A stretch of 64,000 nucleotides of DNA from the NCBI RefSeq assembly GCF_023824195.1, contig NZ_CP085442.1, positions 2,766,001 through 2,830,000 on the forward strand. Reading direction: 5' to 3'. This document shows, piece by piece, positions 45,189-54,002 of this stretch (position 1 is the stretch's first letter; the number at the start of each line of letters is the position of its first letter). The position numbers and the translations under genes are program-made. The notes under the pieces are model-generated. The model was given only the letters and a program-made list of their open reading frames with translations. It was not told the DNA's origin and searched no databases. The DNA comes from Priestia megaterium. GTDB lineage: Bacteria > Bacillota > Bacilli > Bacillales > Bacillaceae_H.

Positions 45189-45971
45189 ATGATTGCATTA
45201 ACTGGAAAAGTTGCGCTTGTGACGGGAGCGGCGTCTGGAATTGGACGTGCTTCAGCCATTACATTAGCTGAACAAGGAGCGCGCGTTGCTCTTTTAGATT
45301 TAGAGGAAGAAAAATTACACGAAGTAAAAGAGACCATCATGTCTAGCGGCGGAGAGTGTATAGCCATTAAAACAGACGTATCTGACTCTGAAAGTATAAA
45401 AGAGAGTATCGAAACGATTAGCAGCTTATGGAGTCAATTACATATTGTTTCTATTAACGCAGGCATCAACGGTACGTTCTCTTCTATTGAAGAACTATCA
45501 CCAGAAGATTGGACAAAAACGATTGATACAAATTTAACAAGTACTTTTTTAACGGTGAAGCATTCTATTCCTTATTTGAAAGCTCAGGGAGGAAGCATTA
45601 TTATTACTAGCTCGATTAACGGCAACCGTACATTTTCAAATATCGGCATGAGCGCATACAGTTCCTCAAAGGCTGGCCAAATGGCCTTCGGCAAAATGGC
45701 AGCTCTTGAACTTTCTACATATGGAATACGGGTAAACGTCATTTGTCCAGGAGCAGTTGATACAAATATTGAAAGCAATACATTCCGTCAAGAAGACAAA
45801 TTAAAAGAAGTAGCGATTCCAATTGAATATCCAAATGGCAATCAGCCGCTTGCTAAACGCTCTGCTAAGCCCGAAGAAGTAGCAGACTTAATTTTCTTTT
45901 TAGCTTCTGACGCGTCCAAACATATTACCGGAAGTGAAATGTTTATTGACGGCGGAGAATCGCTGCTGTAA
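45189..45971 (+). CDS. Short-chain dehydrogenase/reductase
   Basis: A 260-residue NAD(P)-dependent SDR. TGAASGIGRASAITLAEQGA is the cofactor loop, INAGINGTF is the NAG motif, and Ser / Tyr-x-x-x-Lys appear in ITSSINGN and YSSSKAGQMAFGK. The end GSEMFIDGGESLL is typical. GGAGGGG precedes ATG 45189; an ATG at 45174 overlaps this site. The substrate is not predictable. Confidence 0.9.
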   Translation: MIALTGKVALVTGAASGIGRASAITLAEQGARVALLDLEEEKLHEVKETIMSSGGECIAIKTDVSDSESIKESIETISSLWSQLHIVSINAGINGTFSSIEELSPEDWTKTIDTNLTSTFLTVKHSIPYLKAQGGSIIITSSINGNRTFSNIGMSAYSSSKAGQMAFGKMAALELSTYGIRVNVICPGAVDTNIESNTFRQEDKLKEVAIPIEYPNGNQPLAKRSAKPEEVADLIFFLASDASKHITGSEMFIDGGESLL

Positions 45972-45975
45972 CGTA

Positions 45976-46009
45976 CAAGCCCCTGCATTATCTGCCAGGG
46001 GCTTGTTTT
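45976..46009. terminator. Terminator between convergent SDR genes
   Basis: CAAGCCCCTG / CAGGGGCTTG stem followed by T6 on the plus strand. Confidence 0.88.
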
Positions 46010-46764
46010 TTGCTTTTATGAACAACGTCTACTCCACCCGAAGCGGATATAATACTGCCTGTAATCATATCTGAGTTTTCATCACAAAGAAACTCAATAA
46101 TACGCGCAATGTCTTCTCCTGTCCCTGATCGACCGACAGGCGTTGCTTTATCTTCTAGTAATCTTGCTTTTATGATATCATTTTCTTTCATGTCTCCTAC
46201 AATATCTCCGGGACAGACCATATTGGCCGTAATCCCGTATTCGGCTACTTCTAGAGCAAGCGATTTGGTCAAAGAAGCTAGCCCTGACTTAGCGGCACTA
46301 AAAGCCGCGCGGTACATCCATCCAGGGGTATGCTCTACATCTTGAAAACCATATGTAATAATTCTTCCAAACTGCTGCTTTTTCATAACAGGAACAACAG
46401 CTTTTACAAAATGAAAAACGGAGCTTAAATTCCCTTCCAGCATTTCATACCATTCACTGTCTGTGTACTCTATTAATTTTTTTCTTTCAAATACATACGG
46501 ACCTGCATTATTAATTAAAACATCAATACGTCCAAATTGCTCCATAGCCCGCGCAACGACATGTTCAATATCTGCTTTATTCGTTATATCTCCTTCTACA
46601 AACTGTACGTTGTCTTTATATTGATACCATTCTTTTTGCAGTTCTCGCACTTTATTTTTATCACTGCGAAAATGGACGGTAACGGAATACTGCTTTTAAA
46701 AAAACTGTTCTGTTACCTTCTTGCCAATACCTTTATGACCCGCTGTAATCAATACATGTTTCAT
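45988..46764 (-). pseudogene. Short-chain dehydrogenase with an in-frame stop near the N-terminus
   Basis: The full frame from ATG 46764 starts MKHVLITAGHKGIGKKVTEQ, with the SDR cofactor loop, then meets TAA after FF and continues KQYSVTVHFRSDKNKVRELQ in the same frame. The rest is a normal SDR (VLINNAGPYVF; Tyr-Lys replaced around AAFSAAKSGLASL, where Phe stands for the usual catalytic Tyr). The stop lies in a T7-A4 run and differs from TTA (Leu) by one base. Either a decayed gene, a sequencing error, or a shorter product from a downstream start that lacks the cofactor loop. Confidence 0.7.
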
Positions 46765-46837
46765 CTACCTTCACCTCTTTTACTCTACTTGTCTACTATA
46801 TATATTAGACAGCTCCTTAGTTTCTCCTTTACTAACA

Positions 46838-46867
46838 GAAAAAAGCCCTTGACTAAAGGGCCTTTCT
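46838..46867 (-). terminator. Terminator of quinone oxidoreductase gene
   Basis: GCCCTT / AAGGGC stem with flanking A and T runs directly after the stop. Confidence 0.65.
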
Positions 46868-46868
46868 T

Positions 46869-47831
46869 TTACGGTCTTAACAAAATTTTCCCTGTGCTTT
46901 TTCGGCTTTCAAGAAGCTCATGTGCTTTCGCTCCGTCTTTTAAGTCAAATACGACAGGATCGGTTAGCACAAGCTGACCTTTACTGATCCACTCAAACAG
47001 CTGCTGTGAACGTACTTTACGTTCTTCATATGACACAAGCACGTTCCACAAGTCTCCGCCTGTAAGCGTTTTAGAGGTATCCATCAGCATACGCGGGTCG
47101 ACCGGGGCCGGATCGCCTCCTGCCATTCCGTAAAATACCACGGTTCCGCCTGTTTTTACGGCTTCAAAGCTTTTTTCTAGCGTAACCCCTACAGATTCGT
47201 AGACAACATCTGCGCCTCGCTTCGTTACTTCTTTCACTTGTTCCACCCAGTTATCTTCGTATAAAAAGACATAGTCAGCGCCTACTTGAGCCGCTGCTTT
47301 TGCTTTTTCAGAAGATGACGTTAAGCCAATGACTTGTCCGCCTAATAGCTTGGCAATTTGAACTAAAAGCTGACCTACGCCTCCAGCAGCTGCGTGAACA
47401 AGCACATAATCGCCGGGCTGAATGCTGTAGCTGTCTTGTGTTAAATAGTGCGCCGTTAACCCTTGTAAAAGCACAGAAGCAGCTGCATCAAACGAAATAT
47501 CATCGGGTACAGCAATCATTTTATCTTGTGGCACGGCAACAAGCTCTGCATTTGCAAAAGGGACGTCAGCAAAAGCAATACGGTCTCCTACGTTAACGTG
47601 ACTTACTTCTGCTCCTACTTCTTCTACCACACCTGCTCCTTCATATCCTAAAATATACGGAGGTGTACCCGTTAAGTGGTAGTTCCCTTTTCTTCGGTAC
47701 ACATCAGCAAAATTAAGTCCAATTGCTTTTGTACTTACTAGTACGTCTGTTGGACCAATAGAGGGGTTCGGTATATCTTGATAGTGAAGAACGTCAGGTC
47801 CTCCAAACTTTTCAAATACTAATGCTTTCAT
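46869..47831 (-). CDS. NADPH:quinone oxidoreductase (zinc-free MDR family)
   Basis: A 320-residue medium-chain reductase. The N-terminal GroES-like domain has PPYILGYEGAGVVEEVGAEV, and the Rossmann domain has VHAAAGGVGQLLVQIAKLLG. Zinc ligands of alcohol dehydrogenases are absent, which fits quinone reductases of the QOR type. A likely role is reduction of quinones or enals in oxidative stress. It is a single gene. Confidence 0.88.
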   Translation of the reverse strand: MKALVFEKFGGPDVLHYQDIPNPSIGPTDVLVSTKAIGLNFADVYRRKGNYHLTGTPPYILGYEGAGVVEEVGAEVSHVNVGDRIAFADVPFANAELVAVPQDKMIAVPDDISFDAAASVLLQGLTAHYLTQDSYSIQPGDYVLVHAAAGGVGQLLVQIAKLLGGQVIGLTSSSEKAKAAAQVGADYVFLYEDNWVEQVKEVTKRGADVVYESVGVTLEKSFEAVKTGGTVVFYGMAGGDPAPVDPRMLMDTSKTLTGGDLWNVLVSYEERKVRSQQLFEWISKGQLVLTDPVVFDLKDGAKAHELLESRKSTGKILLRP

Positions 47832-47913
47832 ATATAAGTTACCTCGTTTTCTTTATGTATTCCCTTTCATCGTAAGTCAAAGAGATAACAAACACAAGTT
47901 TCTTACTCAGCAG

Positions 47914-47951
47914 AAAAACGCTTTGTCTCGTCATGAGACAAAGCGTTTTTT
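47914..47951 (-). terminator. Terminator of CoA-transferase gene
   Basis: AAAAACGCTTTGTCTC / GAGACAAAGCGTTTTT, a 16-bp perfect stem. Confidence 0.92.
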
Positions 47952-49465
47952 TAATTTGTTTGCGCTACAACTTCTCGCATCGTTCCATTTTTTTGATAAG
48001 ACGTATGAAAAGAAAAGGCTTTTTCAAGAACGTGCGGTGTTTGGCCTCCTCGTGTGAGCGCTTCTTCGTAATACGCCATAAGCTGGTCGCGGTACATTGG
48101 ATGGGCACAATTTTCAATAATGCGTTTTGCACGTTCTCTTGGAGCGAGTCCGCGTAGGTCTGCATACCCTTGCTCTGTTACAATCACATCCACATCGTGT
48201 TCCGTATGATCCACGTGTGAAACAAACGGCACTATACTTGAAATATCGCCGTTTTTGGCAATTGATTTTGTCACAAAAATACCAAGGCGCGCATTTCGGG
48301 CAAAATCCCCTGAACCTCCGATTCCGTTCATCATTTTTGTTCCCATCACATGCGTTGAATTAACGTTTCCGTAAATGTCTAGTTCTAGCGCGGTATTAAT
48401 TGAAATCAGCCCTAAGCGACGAATAATCTCTGGATGGTTTGAAATTTCCTGCGGACGAAGAATAAGTTTATCTCGATATGTTTCAAAATTAGAGAAAACC
48501 TGCTCCATTTTATCCGCTGAAAGCGTAATTGAGCAGCAAGAAGCAAACGTGACTTTTCCTGCGTCAAATAAATCAAACACAGCGTCTTGCAATACTTCTG
48601 AATATACTTCTAAATCGTGAAACTCTGAATCTAACAAACCGTGGAAAACAGCATTTGCTACGGACCCAATTCCAGATTGTAAAGGAGCAAGCGATTCAGT
48701 TAATCGCCCTTCTTTAATTTCTTCGCGTAAAAATGAAATCAAATTTTGAGCCATCACAACCGTTTCTTTGTCAGGTGCTACAATCGTAGACGGTGAATCT
48801 AGCTGATTTGTAAATACAATACCCTTTACTTTATCCACATCAATTGGTATGCCTAACGAACCAATCCGGTCATCAGATTTTTTCAAAGAAATTGCATCTC
48901 GCTGTCCTTGAACGCCTGGGTCATACAGGTCGTGGATACCTTCTAACAGCTCTGGCTGTGCTGTGTTAATTTCAATAATAATCGATTTTGCATGCTTGGC
49001 AAACACCATTGAATTGCCGATTGACGTTGTTGGAATCATCATTCCGTCATCCGTGATAGAAACCGCTTCCAAAATAGCGAAATCTATTGAATCTAACACG
49101 CCTGAACGCACCCATTCAGAAGTATGCGATAAATGCTGGTCGATAAACTGAAATTCACCTTCATTAATTTTTTTACGCATTGTTGGATCAGCTTGAAACG
49201 GCAGGCGTTTGTTTAACATGCCTTTTTCTGCAAATAGCTTATCCACATCTGATCCAAGCGAAGCACCCGTATATACGCTGACTTTTATCGGTTCTGTTTC
49301 CGCTCGTTTCGCTAGCGCAAACGGTACAGCTTTGACATCCCCCGCGCGCGTAAAACCGCTTAAACCAAGGGTCATTCCATCTTGAATCCAAGACGCTGCT
49401 TCTTCAGCAGATACAACACGATTCTGTAGTGCTTGATGCTTAATTCGATTGCAAACGTTTTCCAT
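47951..49465 (-). CDS. Acetyl-CoA hydrolase / succinate:acetate CoA-transferase family
   Basis: A 504-residue cytosolic class I CoA-transferase. SWIQDGMTLGLSGFTRAGDV starts the first domain; the second holds GNVNSTHVMGTKMMNGIGGS, GDFARNARLGIFVTKSIAKN and VIVTEQGYADLRGLAPRERA, the family's C-terminal signature. It exchanges CoA between acetate and succinate or hydrolyses acetyl-CoA. I start at ATG 49465, with AAGGAG 8 bases upstream. A LytTR regulator gene lies 130 bases upstream in the same direction and may respond to the same metabolite. Confidence 0.9.
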   Translation of the reverse strand: MENVCNRIKHQALQNRVVSAEEAASWIQDGMTLGLSGFTRAGDVKAVPFALAKRAETEPIKVSVYTGASLGSDVDKLFAEKGMLNKRLPFQADPTMRKKINEGEFQFIDQHLSHTSEWVRSGVLDSIDFAILEAVSITDDGMMIPTTSIGNSMVFAKHAKSIIIEINTAQPELLEGIHDLYDPGVQGQRDAISLKKSDDRIGSLGIPIDVDKVKGIVFTNQLDSPSTIVAPDKETVVMAQNLISFLREEIKEGRLTESLAPLQSGIGSVANAVFHGLLDSEFHDLEVYSEVLQDAVFDLFDAGKVTFASCCSITLSADKMEQVFSNFETYRDKLILRPQEISNHPEIIRRLGLISINTALELDIYGNVNSTHVMGTKMMNGIGGSGDFARNARLGIFVTKSIAKNGDISSIVPFVSHVDHTEHDVDVIVTEQGYADLRGLAPRERAKRIIENCAHPMYRDQLMAYYEEALTRGGQTPHVLEKAFSFHTSYQKNGTMREVVAQTN

Positions 49466-49596
49466 TCTATTCACTCCTTGTTTTTGCTCTTTTTACCATT
49501 TTACTGTAAAGCAAGCGGCCACAAGAGTTTTCGGAATGAAATGGACAAAAATAGCGATAAAACAGCATATTTGATGATAATTAAGCAAAATGACGG

Positions 49597-50241
49597 TTAA
49601 AACCCAAGCAGCTTTCGAAAATAGCTGGCGTACGACTGACTGACTGGAATTTTTTCTCCGTTGTTCATCACTAATAAAAAGGTTGAATGTGTATCAGGGT
49701 AAATTTCTTGAATCTGCGTCACATTGACGATAAAGGAACGATGACAGCGCACAAACTCTTCTTTTGGAAGCACATAATCAAATTCATTTAACGTGTATTT
49801 ATGCGTACCAGTATACTTCTGTGCGTACACATATGTTTTTCGGTCACGCGCTTCCACGTAGATGATTTTTGAGAAAGGAACCGGTATCCATCCCTCATTC
49901 ACCTTTAACGTCACAACTGACTTTCCGCTCGTTAACGCAGGAAAAATCGCCGTCACGCATCCTTGAACATCTCCTTCATCTAAGAAAGGCACGGCCATGC
50001 CGTAGTAAGGCGTACCGAACACGTCTCGGTGAATAAATTCCGATACTTTTTGCTTTCGTTCTAATGCTTTATATGTAATCGTTCCTTTTTTAATTTGATC
50101 TCCAGGGCTGATTTTTAAATTAATTCGTTTACTTGCCCTGTAATATACGTACGTTTCTAGATCTGAAACGGCAATCGACGCTTCATCAGAGAACAATTCA
50201 CTGATGACATCTAATAATGCTGATGCTTTAAATGGTTTCAT
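49597..50241 (-). CDS. LytTR-family transcriptional regulator
   Basis: A 214-residue regulator: an N-terminal sensor-like domain with no receiver Asp site (about residues 1-110) and a C-terminal LytTR DNA-binding domain (IIYVEARDRKTYVYA, EEFVRCHRSFIVNVTQIQEI, GEKIPVSQSYASYFRKLL). The lack of a phospho-acceptor domain suggests direct ligand sensing. It lies just upstream of the CoA-transferase gene and may control it. Confidence 0.87.
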   Translation of the reverse strand: MKPFKASALLDVISELFSDEASIAVSDLETYVYYRASKRINLKISPGDQIKKGTITYKALERKQKVSEFIHRDVFGTPYYGMAVPFLDEGDVQGCVTAIFPALTSGKSVVTLKVNEGWIPVPFSKIIYVEARDRKTYVYAQKYTGTHKYTLNEFDYVLPKEEFVRCHRSFIVNVTQIQEIYPDTHSTFLLVMNNGEKIPVSQSYASYFRKLLGF

Positions 50242-50399
50242 CTTTTCACCTTCTTTTGTCTAGTCAAACATGCTGCTTCTTTATTGTAGCGCAAAAGCAA
50301 AAGCGATTGGGAAAGAAGCATGGAATTTATCTTTTCAACTGCATAAAATTTCTATTTTTTCACAACATAAAACAACGAAATGAAGGAAGGGTGAAATGT

Positions 50400-51080
50400 A
50401 TGGGCTATGCTGAATCGACGTTTCGAATCGCCTGTTCATTTTTTGTGCTGCTTCTTTTAACGCGGCTCATGGGAAAAACAGAAATCAGCCAGTTAAATGT
50501 GTTTACATTTATTACGGCGATTACGATTGGTAATATTGCTTCTTCCCTCTCCACTGATAAGCGAGTAGAGATTGATAAAGGAGTTTATTCACTGCTAGGA
50601 TGGACATTTTTAACGATCGCTATGGGCTATATTGGAATGAAATCGAAAAAAGCACGGCATCTTATTACCGGTGAGCCAAAAATTGTGATTAAGCAAGGAA
50701 AAGTGATGGAAAAGGCGTTAAAGCAAGTACGGCTAGATATTGAATCTCTTTTAGGGATGCTGAGGCAGCAAAACGTATTTTCCATAAAAGATGTCGAGTA
50801 CGCTATATTAGAAATCAACGGAAATCTTTCCGTTATGCAAAAACAAGATAAAAAGCCAAACTCGTGGTCAAAAACGCTTTTATTTCCAACTTCAACCGGC
50901 GTTATTTACGATGGCAAAGCGAACGAAGATTCGTTGAAGGACCTGCACGTAGATCATAACTGGCTGCATAAACAGCTAGAAAAAGCGGGAGTCAACTCAA
51001 TTGATGACGTCTTTTACGCTGAGGTTCAATCGGACGGATCGCTTTATATTGACTATAAAAAAGACAAATTTAACTCATAA
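50400..51080 (+). CDS. DUF421/YetF-like membrane protein
   Basis: A 226-residue protein of the YetF/DUF421 family. Three N-terminal membrane helices (STFRIACSFFVLLLLTRLMG, then FITAITIGNIASSL) precede a cytosolic domain with PKIVIKQGKVMEKALKQVRL, DIESLLGMLRQQNVFSIKDV and EYAILEINGNLSVM. The start is ATG 50400, after GGAAGGGTG; the upstream in-frame extension to 50232 has no membrane or conserved content. The function is unknown; family members affect spore and envelope traits. Confidence 0.87.
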   Translation: MGYAESTFRIACSFFVLLLLTRLMGKTEISQLNVFTFITAITIGNIASSLSTDKRVEIDKGVYSLLGWTFLTIAMGYIGMKSKKARHLITGEPKIVIKQGKVMEKALKQVRLDIESLLGMLRQQNVFSIKDVEYAILEINGNLSVMQKQDKKPNSWSKTLLFPTSTGVIYDGKANEDSLKDLHVDHNWLHKQLEKAGVNSIDDVFYAEVQSDGSLYIDYKKDKFNS

Positions 51081-51113
51081 AAAAAATCCGTACCAAAAGG
51101 CACGGATTTTTTA
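51079..51113. terminator. Bidirectional terminator
   Basis: AAAAAATCCGT / ACGGATTTTTT stem between convergent genes. Confidence 0.92.
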
Positions 51114-52601
51114 TTAGCTTGCTTTTTTCACACGATTTGTAATGGTATCTTCTTTTGGTGATGTTTTGCGAATAAAGAAGGCTAAAACAAACGCGATCAC
51201 ACTTAAAATCGTTGCGATCATAAACGCATCGTTAATGCCCATTGCCGTACCTTGATTCACAGCTACAGCCATACTGCCTTTATCTGTCGGCAAAATTTGC
51301 TGATTCATTACGATGTTTTTCACATGTTTTTCACCTTGATTCATCATAATGGAGACAAAGAACGCCATTCCTACAGCTCCAGCAACCATTCGAAGCGTAT
51401 TAACCATCGCTGTGCCGTATTTATTTAAGCTAAGCGCAAGTTCATTTAACCCTGCTGTAAAGATTGGCATCATGAGCAGCGACATACCAAACATACGAAC
51501 AGTATAAACAATCATTACATACATAAATGTTGTTGTCGTTTCAAGTTTTGTTAATTCATATGTTGTCACAACGGTAATCGCTAAACCAATAACAGCAAGC
51601 CATCTTGCGCCGAACTTATCAAACAGCCGTCCTGTAATCGGAGACATAATCCCCATTACAATTCCTCCTGGCAGTAACAGCAGGCCTGAAAGAAACGGTG
51701 AAAAACCGCGTACGTTTTGCATATAAATCGGCATTAAAATCATACCTGAAAACATTGCCATTGTCACAATAACGTTAATGATTGTTGTTAAAGTGAACAT
51801 ACGGTAACGGAAAATACGGAATTCAAGAAGCGGCTGATCGATTTTTAACTGGCGGAAAATAAAGAACAGAATTGAAATACCGCCTACAATGAACATGGCT
51901 AATACTTCAGTGCTGGTCCAGCCCTTTGTACCGCCCGTAGCGAACGCATACAGCAAGCCGCCAAATCCAATTGTTGATAAAATAACGCCAAGCACGTCTA
52001 GCTTCGGTCGGCTTGTTTCTGTCACGTTTTTCACTAAAATAATTGCCGCAATTACGTTAATAAGTGCAATTGGAAACATCATAAAGAATAAAACGCGCCA
52101 TGAGTAGTGCTCAACTATTAAACCAGAAAGCGTCGGACCTACTGCCGGTGCGAAGTTCATCGCTACACCAAAAATCCCCATCGCAAAACCGCGTCGGTCA
52201 GGCGGGAATAACGTAAAGATAACGTTGGTAATTAACGGAAATAAAATCCCTGCTCCTGCTGCTTGCACGACGCGTCCCACTAAAATAACGGAAAATGTCG
52301 GTGCGATACCGCAAAGCAGTGTTCCTACTGTAAACAGACCCATTGCTGTAATATACAGCTGCCTTGTAGTAAATCGATTCATTAAAAATGCTGTAATTGG
52401 AATAACAATTCCGTTTACTAACATAAAGATGGTTGTTAACCAGTTGCCCGTAGCCGCCGTTACATGGAAATGATCCATCATTTGCGGAAGCGCAATGTTA
52501 ATCAGTGTTTGATTTAAAAAAGCGACGAGCGCTCCCATTATCATTACGCCAAAAATAGACCGAGTTCGGGCTTGATCGGACTGTTGTGTTTGTGTATTCA
52601 T
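51114..52601 (-). CDS. DHA2-family drug:H+ antiporter (EmrB/QacA type)
   Basis: A 495-residue, 14-helix MFS exporter. TLINIALPQMMDHFHVTAAT in helix 1, VGRVVQAAGAGILFPLITNV in motif C and AVGPTLSGLIVEHYSWRVLF in the fifth helix are DHA2 hallmarks. I start at ATG 52601 (MNTQTQQS...), with AAAGG about 10 bases upstream; an in-frame frame to 52655 is less likely. It stands alone without an HlyD partner or adjacent regulator. Confidence 0.87.
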   Translation of the reverse strand: MNTQTQQSDQARTRSIFGVMIMGALVAFLNQTLINIALPQMMDHFHVTAATGNWLTTIFMLVNGIVIPITAFLMNRFTTRQLYITAMGLFTVGTLLCGIAPTFSVILVGRVVQAAGAGILFPLITNVIFTLFPPDRRGFAMGIFGVAMNFAPAVGPTLSGLIVEHYSWRVLFFMMFPIALINVIAAIILVKNVTETSRPKLDVLGVILSTIGFGGLLYAFATGGTKGWTSTEVLAMFIVGGISILFFIFRQLKIDQPLLEFRIFRYRMFTLTTIINVIVTMAMFSGMILMPIYMQNVRGFSPFLSGLLLLPGGIVMGIMSPITGRLFDKFGARWLAVIGLAITVVTTYELTKLETTTTFMYVMIVYTVRMFGMSLLMMPIFTAGLNELALSLNKYGTAMVNTLRMVAGAVGMAFFVSIMMNQGEKHVKNIVMNQQILPTDKGSMAVAVNQGTAMGINDAFMIATILSVIAFVLAFFIRKTSPKEDTITNRVKKAS

Positions 52602-52835
52602 TTTAACAAGACCTTTCCCTTTAAAATTATCTGTATGTAAATCTTCAGATGACAAACAGGTTAAGAATATATTTTATGTGTTCATTCTATTAATTTATGT
52701 CACGAATATTTAATGAACTTAATTATATACCGGATAAATATATCTGTTTCCGAAATATTTGTCAACAAATATGATCATTTTCGTAAAACTTTTCCATCAG
52801 TATATATAAAGTAGCATGCCCTTTAATGAAGAAAA

Positions 52836-52867
52836 AAATGAGAGCCTTTCAACGAAGGCTCTCATTT
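52836..52867 (-). terminator. Terminator of LysM-3D gene
   Basis: AAATGAGAGCCTT / AAGGCTCTCATTT stem just after the stop. Confidence 0.9.
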
Positions 52868-52879
52868 CCTTAAAAATAC

Positions 52880-53437
52880 TTATTTTAAGATTTGAACTTT
52901 TACTGTTTTTCTTCCCCATTTTAACGCTTCTTTTTGCGAAGGAAGAAGAACATCAATTTTATTTCCTTTAATCGCACCGCCTGTATCAGCTGCGATTGCT
53001 GTGCCGTAACCTTCTACGTATACTTTTGAACCAAGTTTAATCACTTTTGGATCGACAGAAATAACTTTTTGATTTGGATTCTTTTTCAAGTCAATTCCAA
53101 TCGCTGTTTTTCCGCTGCAGCCTTTGCAGTTCGCTGTGTACGCTGTTGCTGTTACTTTAAATTCTTTCACAACGTTTGAAGACTTCGCAGGCGCTGCTTT
53201 AGCAGGCGTGCTTGATTTTGCTTGAGATACTTTTAATACTTGTTTTGGATGAATGTTATCTGATTTTAAGTTGTTCCACTGTTTCAGCTGACTAACCGAT
53301 ACTTTATATGTCTTTGCAATTTTGTATAGCGAATCTCCGCTTTTTACTGTATATGTATTTGTTGCAGCTGATGCACCACTTGCCACTCCGAACAGTGACA
53401 TTAGAACTAAACTGAACGTAATCATTGTCTTTTTCAT
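52880..53437 (-). CDS. Secreted LysM and 3D-domain cell-wall protein (YocH-like)
   Basis: A 185-residue wall-associated protein. Signal peptide (MKKTMITFSLVLMSLFGVAS, cleavage after GASA), one LysM peptidoglycan-binding domain (about 26-70, YTVKSGDSLYKIAKTYKVSV), a Pro/Ala/Ser linker, and a C-terminal 3D domain with its three Asp (GIDLKKNP, SVDPKVIKLG, AADTGGAIKGNKIDV). The plan is that of YocH, a peptidoglycan hydrolase under WalRK control in Bacillus subtilis, but with one LysM rather than two. Confidence 0.9.
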   Translation of the reverse strand: MKKTMITFSLVLMSLFGVASGASAATNTYTVKSGDSLYKIAKTYKVSVSQLKQWNNLKSDNIHPKQVLKVSQAKSSTPAKAAPAKSSNVVKEFKVTATAYTANCKGCSGKTAIGIDLKKNPNQKVISVDPKVIKLGSKVYVEGYGTAIAADTGGAIKGNKIDVLLPSQKEALKWGRKTVKVQILK

Positions 53438-53487
53438 GTAATTGATTTCCCCTTTATCTACCAATACATAAAAAATAACACATGAAT

Positions 53488-53516
53488 ATTACAGTTATAT
53501 TTCAGTAACATGTCAA
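53488..53516 (-). promoter_or_regulatory. Promoter of LysM-3D gene, with WalR-like half sites
   Basis: -35 TTGACA (53511-53516), exact 17-base spacer, -10 TGTAAT (53488-53493). The spacer holds TGTTAC-N5-TATAAC, one base off the WalR consensus TGT(A/T)A(A/T/C)-N5-TGT(A/T)A(A/T/C). Confidence 0.7.
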
Positions 53517-53750
53517 TAGTTTGATAGTTTAGTTACAGTAAAAATAAAGATTCTTCCTTTTAAACTAGTAAATTAATCACCTTTACTCTTCAAAAACATA
53601 CATATTTAGGTATATGACGGTGCTTTTACACATATTTATACTGGATTATTTCATTTGTAACATTTCACTGGTTCTAGAGGCTTATATTTGGTTTTTATTG
53701 ATTATTTAGAACATAGTTTATGTAAAAAATGAAGAAATGAGATAAAGGAC

Positions 53751-53964
53751 TAGTATAGATCATTTATCACACCGCTGTTGATTTCCGGGCAAGACTTCGC
53801 TTTCCGCGGGAGTCTTCGTCTTGCTCTCCACTCAACAGCTAGAAACACCTACATATGTAAAATTCACGTTCTCCCTACCAATAAAAAAATCCGAACGAAG
53901 TTGATTCTCAATCAAGAATCCCGCTCGTTCGGATCTTCCTTCAATTAAAATACTGTTGTCCCAG
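53751..53964 (-). repeat. Dispersed hairpin repeat, copy C
   Basis: Same element as copy A but lacking about 65 internal bases. Outer stem CTGTTGA (53775-53781) / TCAACAG (53832-53838), nested GCAAGAC / GTCTTGC, then the ATCCGAACGA / TCGTTCGGAT hairpin. It ends about 40 bases from the stop of sodF. The rest of the gap from 53517 holds nothing I recognise. Confidence 0.85.
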
Positions 53965-54002
53965 CTTCTTTTATCTTTAAATTATAATGGTTACACTAAT
54001 TT

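Noticed and set aside
50232..50399. N-terminal extension of the YetF-like gene
   Set aside because: It lies in the non-coding leader, has no family match, and ATG 50400 with GGAAGGGTG gives the normal N-terminus.
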